This document shows, in pieces, positions 1-7,764 of a stretch of DNA of 20,118 nucleotides (positions are counted from its first letter, which is position 1; every line of letters starts with the position of its first letter). The stretch is from the NCBI GenBank assembly GCA_018667995.1, contig JABIQT010000978.1, positions 1-20,118 on the forward strand, written 5' to 3'. Source of the stretch: Candidatus Latescibacterota bacterium. GTDB taxonomy: Bacteria; JAAXHH01; JABIQT01. The notes beneath the pieces are model-generated. The model did no database searches. It was not told where the DNA came from and saw only the letters and a program-made list of their open reading frames with translations. The position numbers and the translations under genes were made by a program.

Positions 1-475
1 CGGCGTGAACAGATCGTTTGTACCTGAGAAGGAAGAGGGTTCGTTTGACGGACTGCTTCTGGCCCCTATGGACAGAGGCGCCATTTATCTAGGAAAACTG
101 CTTGGGAATCTTACGTTAATCGGCCTTGTCGAATTACTCTCACTTCCTCTGTTCGCGCTATTTCTCAATATTCCGATCTTCGACTACCTCCCGGGGTTAC
201 TGCTTGTATTTGCGTTGGGGACCGTAGGATTTGCCTCAATAGGTACCTTGTTTGCTGCCATGGCGGTGAATTCGAGGATGCGGGAGGTCATGTTACCGAT
301 TCTTCTATTTCCCCTGGCTTCCCCTATACTCATTGCGGCAGTGGAAACAACGGGCATCGTTTTCCGGAGCGGAGAGTGGGACGAGTTGTCTTCCTGGATC
401 AGTCTTCTGGCCACGTTCATGATCGTATTTTTCGTCGCATCGTTACTCTTGTTTGAATACATTTTGGAGGAATGA
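1..475 (+). CDS. ccmB: Heme exporter protein CcmB, C-terminal part
   Basis: This is the membrane subunit of the CcmAB ABC transporter, which works with CcmC, CcmD and CcmE in System I cytochrome c maturation in the inner membrane. The reading frame is open to the left edge, so the true start lies outside; about 157 C-terminal residues of a family of roughly 220 are visible. The fragment begins with the cytoplasmic segment rich in Glu and Gly that ends in LLLAPMDRGAIYLGK, which is typical of CcmB, and then shows about four hydrophobic helices with the loop AAMAVNSRMREVMLPI between them. It ends 3 bases before ccmC, and its last codons (GGAGGA) supply the ccmC ribosome binding site, so the two are one transcript. 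The internal GTG at 5 is not a credible start. Identification rests on family resemblance and on the ccmC-ccmD neighbours. Confidence 0.9.
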   Translation, partial: GVNRSFVPEKEEGSFDGLLLAPMDRGAIYLGKLLGNLTLIGLVELLSLPLFALFLNIPIFDYLPGLLLVFALGTVGFASIGTLFAAMAVNSRMREVMLPILLFPLASPILIAAVETTGIVFRSGEWDELSSWISLLATFMIVFFVASLLLFEYILEE

Positions 476-478
476 AAG

Positions 479-1192
479 ATGGCTGCCAGGTCGGGTTTCC
501 GTATCAGCCCTTTCGGTATTCTATGTCTGATAGGCGTAATTGCTTCGCTCTATCTCGCACTGGTGTGGGCCCCCCGTGAGCGCGTTATGGGGGATATTCA
601 ACGTATCATGTATTTCCACGTGGCAACAGCGTGGATAGCAGAGCTCGCATTCTGTATGGTGGGACTGGCGAGTGTAATATATCTATGGTTACGAGAACGA
701 AAGTGGGACATTCTTGCTCATGCATCCGCCGAGGTTGGTTTCGTTTTCTGCTGCTTCGTGATGGTGACTGGACCAATCTGGGGTAAGCCAGTTTGGGGTA
801 CGTGGTGGACTTGGGATCCGCGCCTGACTTTTTCCATGATACTGTGGCTCATCTATGTCGCCTATCTGATGCTTCGGGCGTACGGAGGAGAGATGTCGCA
901 GGTGAAGCAGTTTCTCGCCGTACTCGGAATCCTTGGTACGCTGGACATTCCATTCATACATTTCGCGACCATGTGGTGGAGAGGTCTCCATCCTGAATCG
1001 TTAACGATGACACCGGAAGGATTTGGTGCCGGCATGGAGCGGGAGATGCTCACTTCGATGCTAGTCGCCGCCGTATCGTTTACGATGTTGTACTTCTATC
1101 TTCTGGCTCGCCGAATGTCACTTGAGCGCATGCGCGACGAAGCTGGGGATCTGCAAGAGCGTATAGACAACTTAGACATAGCGGTTCGCTAA
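479..1192 (+). CDS. ccmC: Cytochrome c biogenesis protein CcmC (heme handling)
   Basis: CcmC presents heme to the heme chaperone CcmE on the periplasmic side of the inner membrane. The 237-residue product has the usual family length and about six hydrophobic helices. It carries the tryptophan-rich heme-handling motif WGTWWTWDPRLT (about residues 106-117). The two expected axial histidines are present, in YFHVATAW (His47) and in WWRGLHPES (His171), each beside a membrane segment. The C-terminus (about 210-237) is charged and probably cytoplasmic. The ATG at 479 follows TTGGAGGA at good spacing, and the gene sits 3 bases after ccmB and 46 bases before ccmD. The membership of the CcmC/CcsA superfamily is clear; the ccmB-ccmC-ccmD order separates it from CcsA and CcmF. 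Confidence 0.95.
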   Translation: MAARSGFRISPFGILCLIGVIASLYLALVWAPRERVMGDIQRIMYFHVATAWIAELAFCMVGLASVIYLWLRERKWDILAHASAEVGFVFCCFVMVTGPIWGKPVWGTWWTWDPRLTFSMILWLIYVAYLMLRAYGGEMSQVKQFLAVLGILGTLDIPFIHFATMWWRGLHPESLTMTPEGFGAGMEREMLTSMLVAAVSFTMLYFYLLARRMSLERMRDEAGDLQERIDNLDIAVR

Positions 1193-1238
1193 GACGTGAG
1201 AATAACCGGGACTGTGGGTCGACTACTAAGAGGATAAT

Positions 1239-1397
1239 ATGGATAACTTCTGGTATTTATTTGCGGCGTATACGCTGATTTGGATAGGTCTGTTTGTCTA
1301 TATCTTTTCGCTATCCGGTCGCGAGAGACAGTTGTCAGTCGAGATTGAAGAGTTAAAAGAGACATTGGCACGAATCGAGGCGAAAGAAGGGGCATAA
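1239..1397 (+). CDS. ccmD: CcmD-like small membrane protein
   Basis: This short gene encodes 52 residues starting MDNFWYLFAAYTLIWIGLFV. One hydrophobic helix spans about residues 4-25, followed by a polar, Glu/Lys-rich tail (28-52, e.g. VEIEELKETLARIEAKE) that should form a short helix or coiled coil. That layout and length match CcmD, which holds the CcmABC complex together and helps release holo-CcmE. The ATG at 1239 follows AAGAGGAT at normal spacing, and the TAA is at 1395-1397. It lies 46 bases after ccmC, and trmJ begins 13 bases later, so it may share that transcript. Sequence conservation of CcmD is low, so the name depends on position, size and topology. Confidence 0.85.
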   Translation: MDNFWYLFAAYTLIWIGLFVYIFSLSGRERQLSVEIEELKETLARIEAKEGA

Positions 1398-1410
1398 GTC
1401 CCCACCCATC

Positions 1411-2214
1411 ATGTCGATTGACACCGATTTTCAAACACCCGAATTCCTGGGAAACACCTCCATCATTCTCATCGAGCCGCAGATTCCGGGGAATATCGGA
1501 TCTGTTGCGCGTGCCATTAAGACCATGGGATTCTCACGACTGATACTTGTAAATCCGACCGAATATCGGACGGTATCAGAAGCACGTTGGCTCGCCCATG
1601 GCGCCGAGGACGTACTGGACGGTGCAATTGAAGTTGAAAGTGTGGAGGCGGCGCTGGAGGGGATTTCATACGTTGTAGGAACGACCAATCGCGGCCGGGA
1701 GCCCTGGTTCAACCCCATAAAGTCCATTCGCGATACGGTGCCTGAGATTCTGGGAAACATGCAACAGCAACAGGTGGCCATTCTATTCGGGCGGGAAGAC
1801 CGCGGGTTATCCAACGGCGCGCTTGAGATGTGCCACCGGCTCGTGCGAATTCCCGCAGCTATTGTACACCCATCACTGAACCTCTCGCAGGCCGTTATGG
1901 TCTGTGCCTATGAACTATTCCACGCCGCTCACACCCCCCCAAAACCTGTCCAACTTAAAATGGCGGAAGTAAACGATGTAGAACGGCTCATCATTCGTAT
2001 CTCTGATACGTTGGGGTTAACCGGATACGTATCCCGTCCTTCGCCGGAGACACTCCTGAGGTCTATTCGTCGCGTGTTTCGGCGTAGCTTCCGCCTGGAA
2101 GTCCGAGATGTTGGCACACTGCATAAACTATGCGATAATATCGAATACTTTGTGAAGCATCATCGAGGAAGAGGCGTGAAGAAGGAACATACTAAGCTTG
2201 AAGATGGGACCTAA
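1411..2214 (+). CDS. trmJ: TrmJ-type tRNA (Cm32/Um32) 2'-O-methyltransferase
   Basis: This 267-residue protein belongs to the SpoU/TrmH (SPOUT) superfamily, whose members transfer a methyl group from SAM to a ribose 2'-OH. The three family motifs are visible: EPQIPGNIGSVARAIKTMGF (22-41, with the catalytic-type Asn28 and Arg34), ILFGREDRGLS (124-134), and IPAAIVHPSLNLSQAVMV (147-164), which form the trefoil-knot cofactor site. The C-terminal extension after about residue 190, rich in Arg and Lys, is the extra helical domain seen in TrmJ rather than in minimal TrmL. TrmJ methylates position 32 of the anticodon loop; other SpoU targets cannot be ruled out from sequence alone. The ATG at 1411 is the first in frame. 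The stop overlaps the stop of truA, another tRNA-modifying enzyme, on the opposite strand. Confidence 0.85.
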   Translation: MSIDTDFQTPEFLGNTSIILIEPQIPGNIGSVARAIKTMGFSRLILVNPTEYRTVSEARWLAHGAEDVLDGAIEVESVEAALEGISYVVGTTNRGREPWFNPIKSIRDTVPEILGNMQQQQVAILFGREDRGLSNGALEMCHRLVRIPAAIVHPSLNLSQAVMVCAYELFHAAHTPPKPVQLKMAEVNDVERLIIRISDTLGLTGYVSRPSPETLLRSIRRVFRRSFRLEVRDVGTLHKLCDNIEYFVKHHRGRGVKKEHTKLEDGT

Positions 2215-2978
2215 TCTGGCGGAGTTTCACTCAATAAGCCAGCGGTACCCGGATAACTGACGCGTACCAGGCAGAGCCCCTGCGCCGGGGCATTGGGCCC
2301 AGCTGACCGGCGGTCGCGCGCATCCAGGATCTCTCGCATTTTGACTTTATTCCACCGACCTCTCCCGATCTCTACAGATGTACCTACTATGGTGCGAACC
2401 ATGTGGTGCAGAAATCGGTTTGCCTGAATATCGAGAAGCAGCTCGTCGCCCTCCATGTGCCAATGTAGCTTGGTGATATTACACCGTGCGCCTTCACGCG
2501 CTGCCGCAGCCTGGCAGAACGAGGTGAAGTCGTGATCTCCCGTGAGGGCGTCCCCAGCCTTCTGTATTGATTCAACATCTAGAGTATACGGGACGTACCA
2601 GGTGAACCGTCTCCTGAGTGCACTGGGCCTTTCCAGAATTCTATAACGGTACGCCCGAGCTATCGCGTCAAACCTCGCGTGGAAGGATTCCCCGACCTGC
2701 TGTACGTGTCGTATCACAATGTCAGAACCAAGAACTCCGTTTAGAGCCCGCTGAATCCGTTTGGGAGGCATGGGCGAAGAGGTTGTGAAGTGTGCAATCT
2801 GACCGGTTGCATGAACCCCTGTGTCGGTCCTTCCAGCAGCAGTAATTCGGATATCCTGTTGAAGTATCCTTTTCAATGCTCTCTCGATATCGTCCTGGAC
2901 CGTTCTACCTATGGGCTGCATCTGCCATCCTACGAAGCCAGTCCCATCATACTCAATCGTGAGTGCTAGTTTTTTCAT
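2211..2978 (-). CDS. truA: tRNA pseudouridine(38-40) synthase TruA
   Basis: TruA converts uridines 38-40 of the tRNA anticodon arm to pseudouridine. The 255 residues match the family length. The N-terminus LALTIEYDGTGFVGWQ is typical, and the catalytic motif AAGRTDTGVHATGQ holds the invariant aspartate (Asp52). Further conserved blocks are RYRILERP, HDFTSFC and FLHHMVRTIVGT near residues 130-195. It starts with ATG at 2978, 42 bases downstream of ecfT, and is probably co-transcribed with it; ecfT followed by truA is a conserved order in many bacteria. The TAG stop overlaps the trmJ TAA by 4 bases on the opposite strand, so there is no room for a terminator between the two converging genes. 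Confidence 0.95.
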   Translation of the reverse strand: MKKLALTIEYDGTGFVGWQMQPIGRTVQDDIERALKRILQQDIRITAAGRTDTGVHATGQIAHFTTSSPMPPKRIQRALNGVLGSDIVIRHVQQVGESFHARFDAIARAYRYRILERPSALRRRFTWYVPYTLDVESIQKAGDALTGDHDFTSFCQAAAAREGARCNITKLHWHMEGDELLLDIQANRFLHHMVRTIVGTSVEIGRGRWNKVKMREILDARDRRSAGPNAPAQGLCLVRVSYPGTAGLLSETPPD

Positions 2979-3020
2979 ATTCCAAGTCTTGCTATTTATT
3001 GCCGAGAAGTTCGGTATGTG

Positions 3021-3824
3021 TTACGAAATGAGGAGATAGCAGGCCGTTATCACGGAGACAAGTGCCAGGGCTGCAAGACCATCCATGGGCTCGAAGGCTA
3101 GTTCACGATACTGGGTTCTGCCCGTTCCACCACGGTAACACCTGGCATCCATCGCTACGGCGAGATCATCTGCTCTTCTAAATGCTGAGAGCATAAGTGG
3201 GATCAGCAGCGCGGTGAGTTTTTTAGCCTTTCGGAAAGGGTTTCCCGAGAAATCGGCCCCGCGAGCCATCTGTGCCTTCTGCAGCCGATCTGCCTCGTCA
3301 ACCAATGTGGGGATGAAGCGCAAAGCAATCACCATCATCATTGCCAATTCGTGGGCAGGTACGCCGATTCGCTTGAATGGCGACAGCAACGATTCAAGGC
3401 CGTCGGCAACTTCAATGGGCGCCGTGGTCAGTGTCAAAATGGCTGCGATGACCATTATTGAGGCCAGCCTACCCGTGAATAGAGCGCCTTGATTCAGACC
3501 TTCGTGGGTGATCCATGGGATAATGGTATCGCGGACAGTAATTTCCGTGCCCGGAGTCAGGAACGAATGGGCAAAGAACGTTAGTAGAAGGAGCCATCGA
3601 AACGCGCGTATGTTCCTCAGAACCACGGAATATGATATTCCCGATAGACCGATGACGCCGACTATCCCGACGCAAAGGGGAAGGAATCCCATGAGGCTCT
3701 TAACGAACATAAGTACCGCCATCAGAGCCAGGGCACTTCCGAGTTTGGTTCGGGGATCGAGGTGGTGTACAACCGAGTCGGCCGGTAGATATTGGCCCAG
3801 TGTTAGGTCTTTGAGAATGGACAT
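3021..3824 (-). CDS. ecfT: Energy-coupling factor transporter transmembrane protein EcfT
   Basis: EcfT is the membrane coupling subunit of ECF-type vitamin and metal-ion importers, linking two ATPases to a substrate-binding S component. The start of the 267-residue protein, MSILKDLTLGQYLPADS, followed by HHLDPRTKL, is characteristic. Several hydrophobic helices follow. The cytoplasmic coupling helices carry the two family motifs: QMARGADF (ARG at 187-189) and ARCYRGG (227-233). I chose the ATG at 3824 because it gives this conserved N-terminus; a TTG three codons upstream is less likely. truA follows after 42 bases. No EcfA ATPase or S component is visible here: upstream is the divergent arginase gene. 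The partners must be encoded elsewhere, as in genomes with shared (group II) ECF modules. The transported substrate is unknown. Confidence 0.9.
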   Translation of the reverse strand: MSILKDLTLGQYLPADSVVHHLDPRTKLGSALALMAVLMFVKSLMGFLPLCVGIVGVIGLSGISYSVVLRNIRAFRWLLLLTFFAHSFLTPGTEITVRDTIIPWITHEGLNQGALFTGRLASIMVIAAILTLTTAPIEVADGLESLLSPFKRIGVPAHELAMMMVIALRFIPTLVDEADRLQKAQMARGADFSGNPFRKAKKLTALLIPLMLSAFRRADDLAVAMDARCYRGGTGRTQYRELAFEPMDGLAALALVSVITACYLLIS

Positions 3825-3927
3825 GTAGTGCAATTCATTGATGTTAGGAAAACATTAGTAAGCATTCAGGATTAATATATGCCGGCCATCTTAGCTGTCA
3901 AGCCGACCCAAAAGTAGAGAGGACAGT

Positions 3928-4836
3928 ATGAAACCTATTCGGGTGATTGGCGCTCCACAGGATCTGGGAGCGGGTCGTCGAGGGGTTGACATGGGCCCCA
4001 GTGCACTACGTATAGCACGGATCAACAGCCAGCTTCTGGAATTGGGCCGATCCCAATACGATGCGGGAAATATAGTAGTCTCTATTCAGGAGACTCAAGG
4101 CTCAGGAAACGAGAACGCCCGCTATCTTCATCAAATCGCAGACCTATGTACACGATTGAGTGCTGACGTTACGCGGTCATTATCAGAGGGTGAAATGCCT
4201 CTGATTCTCGGCGGAGATCATAGCGTTGCTATTGGGACCATTGCTGGAGCAGCGTCCCATTTTCAAAAGCACGGTGAACGTATGGGGCTTATCTGGGTGG
4301 ACGCACACGCGGATATGAATACCCCGGAGACGACCCCCAGTGGCAATATTCACGGAATGCCTCTCGCCGTGTCATTGGGTTCTGGGCCGAGTATGCTAAC
4401 CGATATAGGCACTGTAAATCCCAAGATCCATCCGGAGGACACTGTTCTCATCGGAATCAGAAGCGTGGACGACACGGAAAGGGACCTCGTAAGACAATCG
4501 GGGGTCACCGTGTTTACCATGAGGGATATTGACGAGCGGGGCATGTGGCCCGTCATCCAGGAGGCGATTCATATCGCGACCAGAAAGACCACAGGTACCC
4601 ATCTAAGTTTTGATGTTGACGCGTTGGATCCCCATCTCGCACCTGGAGTGGGTACCCCTGTCAGCGGCGGCTTGAGTTATCGAGAGGCCCATCTCTTGAT
4701 GGAGAGTATTGCAGATTCCGGGAGCTTGTGCTCGCTGGAAGTGGTGGAGATCAATCCGATAATAGATACGGGAAATACGACGGCCGAACTGGCTGTTGAG
4801 TTAGTGATGTCCGCGCTCGGGAAGCGCATCCTATAG
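3928..4836 (+). CDS. rocF: Arginase (ureohydrolase family)
   Basis: Arginase hydrolyses L-arginine to ornithine and urea, using a binuclear manganese site. All metal-binding motifs are visible in the 302-residue product: GGDHS (95-99, His98), DAHAD (125-129) and SFDVDALDP (227-235, Asp229 and Asp231). The substrate-binding loop after DAHAD reads [15 protein letters not shown], as in arginases, and the C-terminal segment [20 protein letters not shown] is also typical. RocF-type arginase is preferred over agmatinase or formiminoglutamase because of the [10 protein letters not shown] loop. The ATG at 3928 follows AGAGAGGAC. The gene is divergent from ecfT with 103 bases between the starts, and nothing follows it on the same strand, so it is probably monocistronic. 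No urease or ornithine pathway gene is nearby. Confidence 0.9.
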   Translation: MKPIRVIGAPQDLGAGRRGVDMGPSALRIARINSQLLELGRSQYDAGNIVVSIQETQGSGNENARYLHQIADLCTRLSADVTRSLSEGEMPLILGGDHSVAIGTIAGAASHFQKHGERMGLIWVDAHADMNTPETTPSGNIHGMPLAVSLGSGPSMLTDIGTVNPKIHPEDTVLIGIRSVDDTERDLVRQSGVTVFTMRDIDERGMWPVIQEAIHIATRKTTGTHLSFDVDALDPHLAPGVGTPVSGGLSYREAHLLMESIADSGSLCSLEVVEINPIIDTGNTTAELAVELVMSALGKRIL

Positions 4837-5125
4837 GCAACCATTTGCCCGGGGAGTCGTAGTTTTGGGCATAAAAAAAACCCTGCACAAGCCAGCTAAA
4901 GTCTTGATAAGAACCATTTTATAATTGTAGACGATGGTTGTCCACCCGAATGCGTCTGAAGTCCTCGCACTACTTGAGGCATGTCATAAACACCCGGAGC
5001 ATGATTCCCTTTAAGACTAATAAAGGTTCTTCAAAATCTTTGCTTGAGAACCTGTGCAGGGTTACGAATATAATAACAGATCAACCTTCAAAGATCAAGC
5101 TGTTTTTGACAGAACGGTGGCGTTC
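4837..5125. other. Convergent intergenic region with two hairpins
   Basis: This 289-base stretch separates the converging ends of arginase (+) and the secreted protein gene (-). It is more A/T-rich than its surroundings. Two inverted repeats are visible. At 5024-5053, AGGTTCT pairs with AGAACCT, extended by CAA/TTG past a one-base bulge, with a 9-base loop. At 5111-5126, AGAACG pairs with CGTTCT around a 4-base loop, immediately at the stop codon of the minus-strand gene. Neither is followed by a clear run of T on either strand, so they are at best weak terminators. A small + frame at 4938-5129 has no ribosome binding site and no recognisable protein. I see no RNA gene. Confidence 0.35.
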
Positions 5126-6385
5126 TTAGGTCTTCTGTTCCTTCTTCTTGGCGGCGGGAAAGAGGATATTATTCAGTATCAGTCGGTAACCCGGTGAGTT
5201 CCTATACAGGGCCAGATTTGTCGGTGGATCACCCACAAGGTGTTCTTCATCTTCCGGATCATGGCCCCCGTAGAAGGTAAATGTGCCTTTGCCAAAATTA
5301 CCATGAATGTATTTTGCACGCTCCGTATTTGCTTCTTCGGCCAAGACCACCACCGTCTTCTTAATTGTCTGCTTATTGAACGACGTAGAGAGGCCATAAA
5401 AACCAGGGACGTAATTCACGTGGCTTTGGGTAAGCATCGTAGGGACCGGATCATATTTGGCGGAGAAGTCAAATAGCGTAAATGGCCCCGTTGGCACCTT
5501 ACCTGCATTGACCTGGTTTACGTCTATATTCGAGAAGGACCCGATGAATGGATTGATCTGAAGCGTGAAATTCTCGAAGGCGAATGTTTTGTTGAAATCC
5601 AGTTTGGCCTGGCTGTCAAGGTCGAAAGGTGTTCCGTCGTATTCGGGGGCCACCATGTCGGTGAATTCAGCCGATAGGGCGATTTCGAGAGTTTCTGTGG
5701 CGGCACACATAGCGAATAAGAACCCGCCCTGCGATACAAAATTCCTTATGGTCCGTGCCACAGCTTTCTTTTCCTCGGGTACCGTCGGAAAACCAAGGCG
5801 CTGAGCCAAATTTTCGGATGATGCCTGTTCCTGTTGATACCAGGGCATGCGATGGTAGCTGTAGAATTTGCTGTATTGCCCGGTAAAATCCTCATGGTGC
5901 AGATGCAGCCAGTCGTAGTCATCGAGCTTGCCCGTCAGAACTTCTTCGTCCCACAATTTCTCGTATGGCACCTCAGCGTACTCGAGGGCCATTGTCACGG
6001 CATCGTCCCAGGGCCGAGTCTCGGACGGGGTATACACGGCAATTTTCGGCGGTTTCTCCAACGTGACTCTTTCCATGTTGTTCTGTTCGATATCCGCATA
6101 GATCTGACTGAGATCTCCCCCGCTGACAGGTGTAAACCCCACACCACGAATTCTTGCCATGCGGACAAACTCCTGGGTAGCAGGCAGAACAAACGATCCT
6201 CCACGGTAGTTCAAGAGCCATTCGACTCCGAGTCCCTCTTCCAGCGCCTGAAAGGCAATACCGTATGCTTTGAGGTGGTCGCTCTGCGCCAGATCCATAT
6301 AAATGAGCATCTGCTGCGCCTGTACGGGTTGTAGCAGAATGAAATTCACAACCAGGGCGCTGATTATTCTGGATAGTCGAATCAT
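5126..6385 (-). CDS. Secreted protein, 'asparagine synthetase B'-like, amidotransferase-like fold suspected
   Basis: The 419-residue product starts with a signal peptide (MIRLSRIISALVVNFILLQP, probable cleavage after VQA), so it is exported. The mature part begins with LIYMDLAQSDHLKAYGIAF, which resembles Bacteroidetes/Rhodothermota proteins that databases often label 'asparagine synthetase B'. That label looks doubtful: I see no AsnB nucleotide-binding motif, and asparagine synthesis would not be expected outside the cytoplasm. The middle (113-240) looks like a class I glutamine-amidotransferase-like or ThuA-like domain: PKIAVYTPSE begins a beta-alpha unit, and GGFLFAMCAATETLE places Cys227 at a nucleophile-elbow-like turn. 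YGGHDPEDEEH (about 372-382) supplies a candidate histidine. The gene begins 10 bases after thrC, with AAAGG of its ribosome binding site next to the thrC stop, so the two are co-transcribed. The real reaction is unknown. Confidence 0.7.
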   Translation of the reverse strand: MIRLSRIISALVVNFILLQPVQAQQMLIYMDLAQSDHLKAYGIAFQALEEGLGVEWLLNYRGGSFVLPATQEFVRMARIRGVGFTPVSGGDLSQIYADIEQNNMERVTLEKPPKIAVYTPSETRPWDDAVTMALEYAEVPYEKLWDEEVLTGKLDDYDWLHLHHEDFTGQYSKFYSYHRMPWYQQEQASSENLAQRLGFPTVPEEKKAVARTIRNFVSQGGFLFAMCAATETLEIALSAEFTDMVAPEYDGTPFDLDSQAKLDFNKTFAFENFTLQINPFIGSFSNIDVNQVNAGKVPTGPFTLFDFSAKYDPVPTMLTQSHVNYVPGFYGLSTSFNKQTIKKTVVVLAEEANTERAKYIHGNFGKGTFTFYGGHDPEDEEHLVGDPPTNLALYRNSPGYRLILNNILFPAAKKKEQKT

Positions 6386-6395
6386 GAACGGCCTT

Positions 6396-7607
6396 TCAGT
6401 TTGTGCCTTGATGCGTGTCGTGACCAGTGATCAGATCCTGCATGTTGTCGACGTATTTATGACCACTTCCGGTGTTAAACAGGACGATTCGTTCTGAAGG
6501 GTCTGCAAGTCCTGTTTTGAAGAGTTGTTTCAATGCAGCAAGTACAGCACCACCTTCCGGCGCTGCGAAGATACCTTCGGTCGATCCGATCTCACGAACA
6601 TTGTCGATCATATCCTCGTCCGAAACCGCCACGGCACACCCCCTACTCCTTCGAATAGCGTCCAGCATTAGGAAGTCACCAACGGCACGCGGTACTCGGA
6701 GACCGGAGGCCAGTGTATGTGCATTTTCCCATTCCGGTGCATTGGGGAGCCCTTGATCGAAGGCTCTAACTATAGGTTGGCAACCTTCAGCTTGGACCGC
6801 GACCATCCGGGGACGCTTTCTGCCCACCCACCCAAGCTCGCCCATTTCGGCGAACGCTTTCCACATTCCGATGAGCCCGGTGCCGCCGCCAGCGGGATAT
6901 AGTATCAGGTTCGGCAATTCCCGGCCAAACTGCTCAACAAGTTCATAGCCCATGGTTTTCTTGCCCTCCACGCGGTATGGTTCCTTCAGCGTGGAGACAT
7001 CAAACCAGCCCTCCTCATCCTTTCGTTCTTCGACAATCTTCCCGCAATCGGTGATAAGGCCATCTACAAGCTCAACGTGAGCACCATGTCCGTAACATTC
7101 GGTAATGAAGGCGGACGGTGTGTCTTTGGGCATGAAAACATATGCAGGCAGCCCGGCCTTTGCGGCGTAAGCGGCCATGGCCCCAGCCGCGTTTCCAGCA
7201 GAAGGGATGGCAAGAGCCTTAGCGCCAAGCTCCTTTGCCCTGGATACGGCCATACATAAGCCGCGTGCCTTAAATGAACCTGTGGGATTGAGTGACTCGT
7301 CTTTGATAAATAGGTTCTTGGCTCCCAGGCGTTCCCCAAGTCGTTCGGCATGTACCAACGGCGTGCCACCCTCGCCTAGCGTAATGATGTTTGCTTCATT
7401 CTGTACTGGCAAGACCTCACGATAACGCCACATGGTCGAAGCCCGACTTGCCATGGCATCGGGGGTCATCGTTGCCGCAGCGGCCTTCAAATCATATCTG
7501 GCGAGCAGCGGTTTGCCGCACTCTGTACAGAGGTTATGCAGCACGTCCGCAGCGTATGTTTTCCGGCATCCGCCGCAGGCAAGGTCGGTCAAAAAAGATG
7601 TTTCCAT
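6396..7607 (-). CDS. thrC: Threonine synthase (PLP-dependent)
   Basis: Threonine synthase converts O-phosphohomoserine to threonine using pyridoxal phosphate. The 403 residues include an N-terminal zinc-ribbon-like pair, CGGC (11-14) and CTEC (27-30), as in many archaeal and bacterial ThrC proteins. The PLP lysine lies in NPTGSFKARG (Lys113), and the phosphate loop in YPAGGGTGLIG. SAGNAAGAMAAYAAKAG is the usual nucleotide-like helix region, and FNTGSGHKY closes the fold. I chose the second ATG (7607) because AAAGGG at 7613-7618 is 5 bases from it but only 2 from the ATG at 7610. A longer frame from a TTG at 7667 adds residues without family resemblance. Cysteate synthase and related fold-type II enzymes are less likely alternatives. 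It heads a two-gene unit with the secreted protein. Confidence 0.88.
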   Translation of the reverse strand: METSFLTDLACGGCRKTYAADVLHNLCTECGKPLLARYDLKAAAATMTPDAMASRASTMWRYREVLPVQNEANIITLGEGGTPLVHAERLGERLGAKNLFIKDESLNPTGSFKARGLCMAVSRAKELGAKALAIPSAGNAAGAMAAYAAKAGLPAYVFMPKDTPSAFITECYGHGAHVELVDGLITDCGKIVEERKDEEGWFDVSTLKEPYRVEGKKTMGYELVEQFGRELPNLILYPAGGGTGLIGMWKAFAEMGELGWVGRKRPRMVAVQAEGCQPIVRAFDQGLPNAPEWENAHTLASGLRVPRAVGDFLMLDAIRRSRGCAVAVSDEDMIDNVREIGSTEGIFAAPEGGAVLAALKQLFKTGLADPSERIVLFNTGSGHKYVDNMQDLITGHDTHQGTN

Positions 7608-7764
7608 CATATCCCTTTGAGATGGTAGCAGAACCCAGACAGAGGCACCAAGAATTGGTGGCTCCAAAAAGCGCTATCAATTGAAGAGCTCTATATTATA
7701 GGAATAAACGAGAAGCATGCGTGCAGGACAACTGAAATCCCAACCGCCTCGGAGGTGTCACTCA

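Noticed and set aside
4846-4880. TGCCC/GGGCA inverted repeat followed by a run of A, considered as the arginase terminator
   Set aside because: The loop is 16 bases and the run is A, not T, on the arginase strand, so it has the wrong polarity.
4938-5129. 63-codon + strand frame between arginase and the secreted protein gene
   Set aside because: No ribosome binding site, no recognisable protein, and it overlaps a likely structured 3' region.
5834-6334. + strand open frame (166 codons)
   Set aside because: It is fully antisense to the secreted protein gene and has no family resemblance or ribosome binding site.
7608-7667. N-terminal extension of threonine synthase from a TTG start
   Set aside because: The extra residues do not resemble the family, and AAAGGG lies correctly before ATG 7607.
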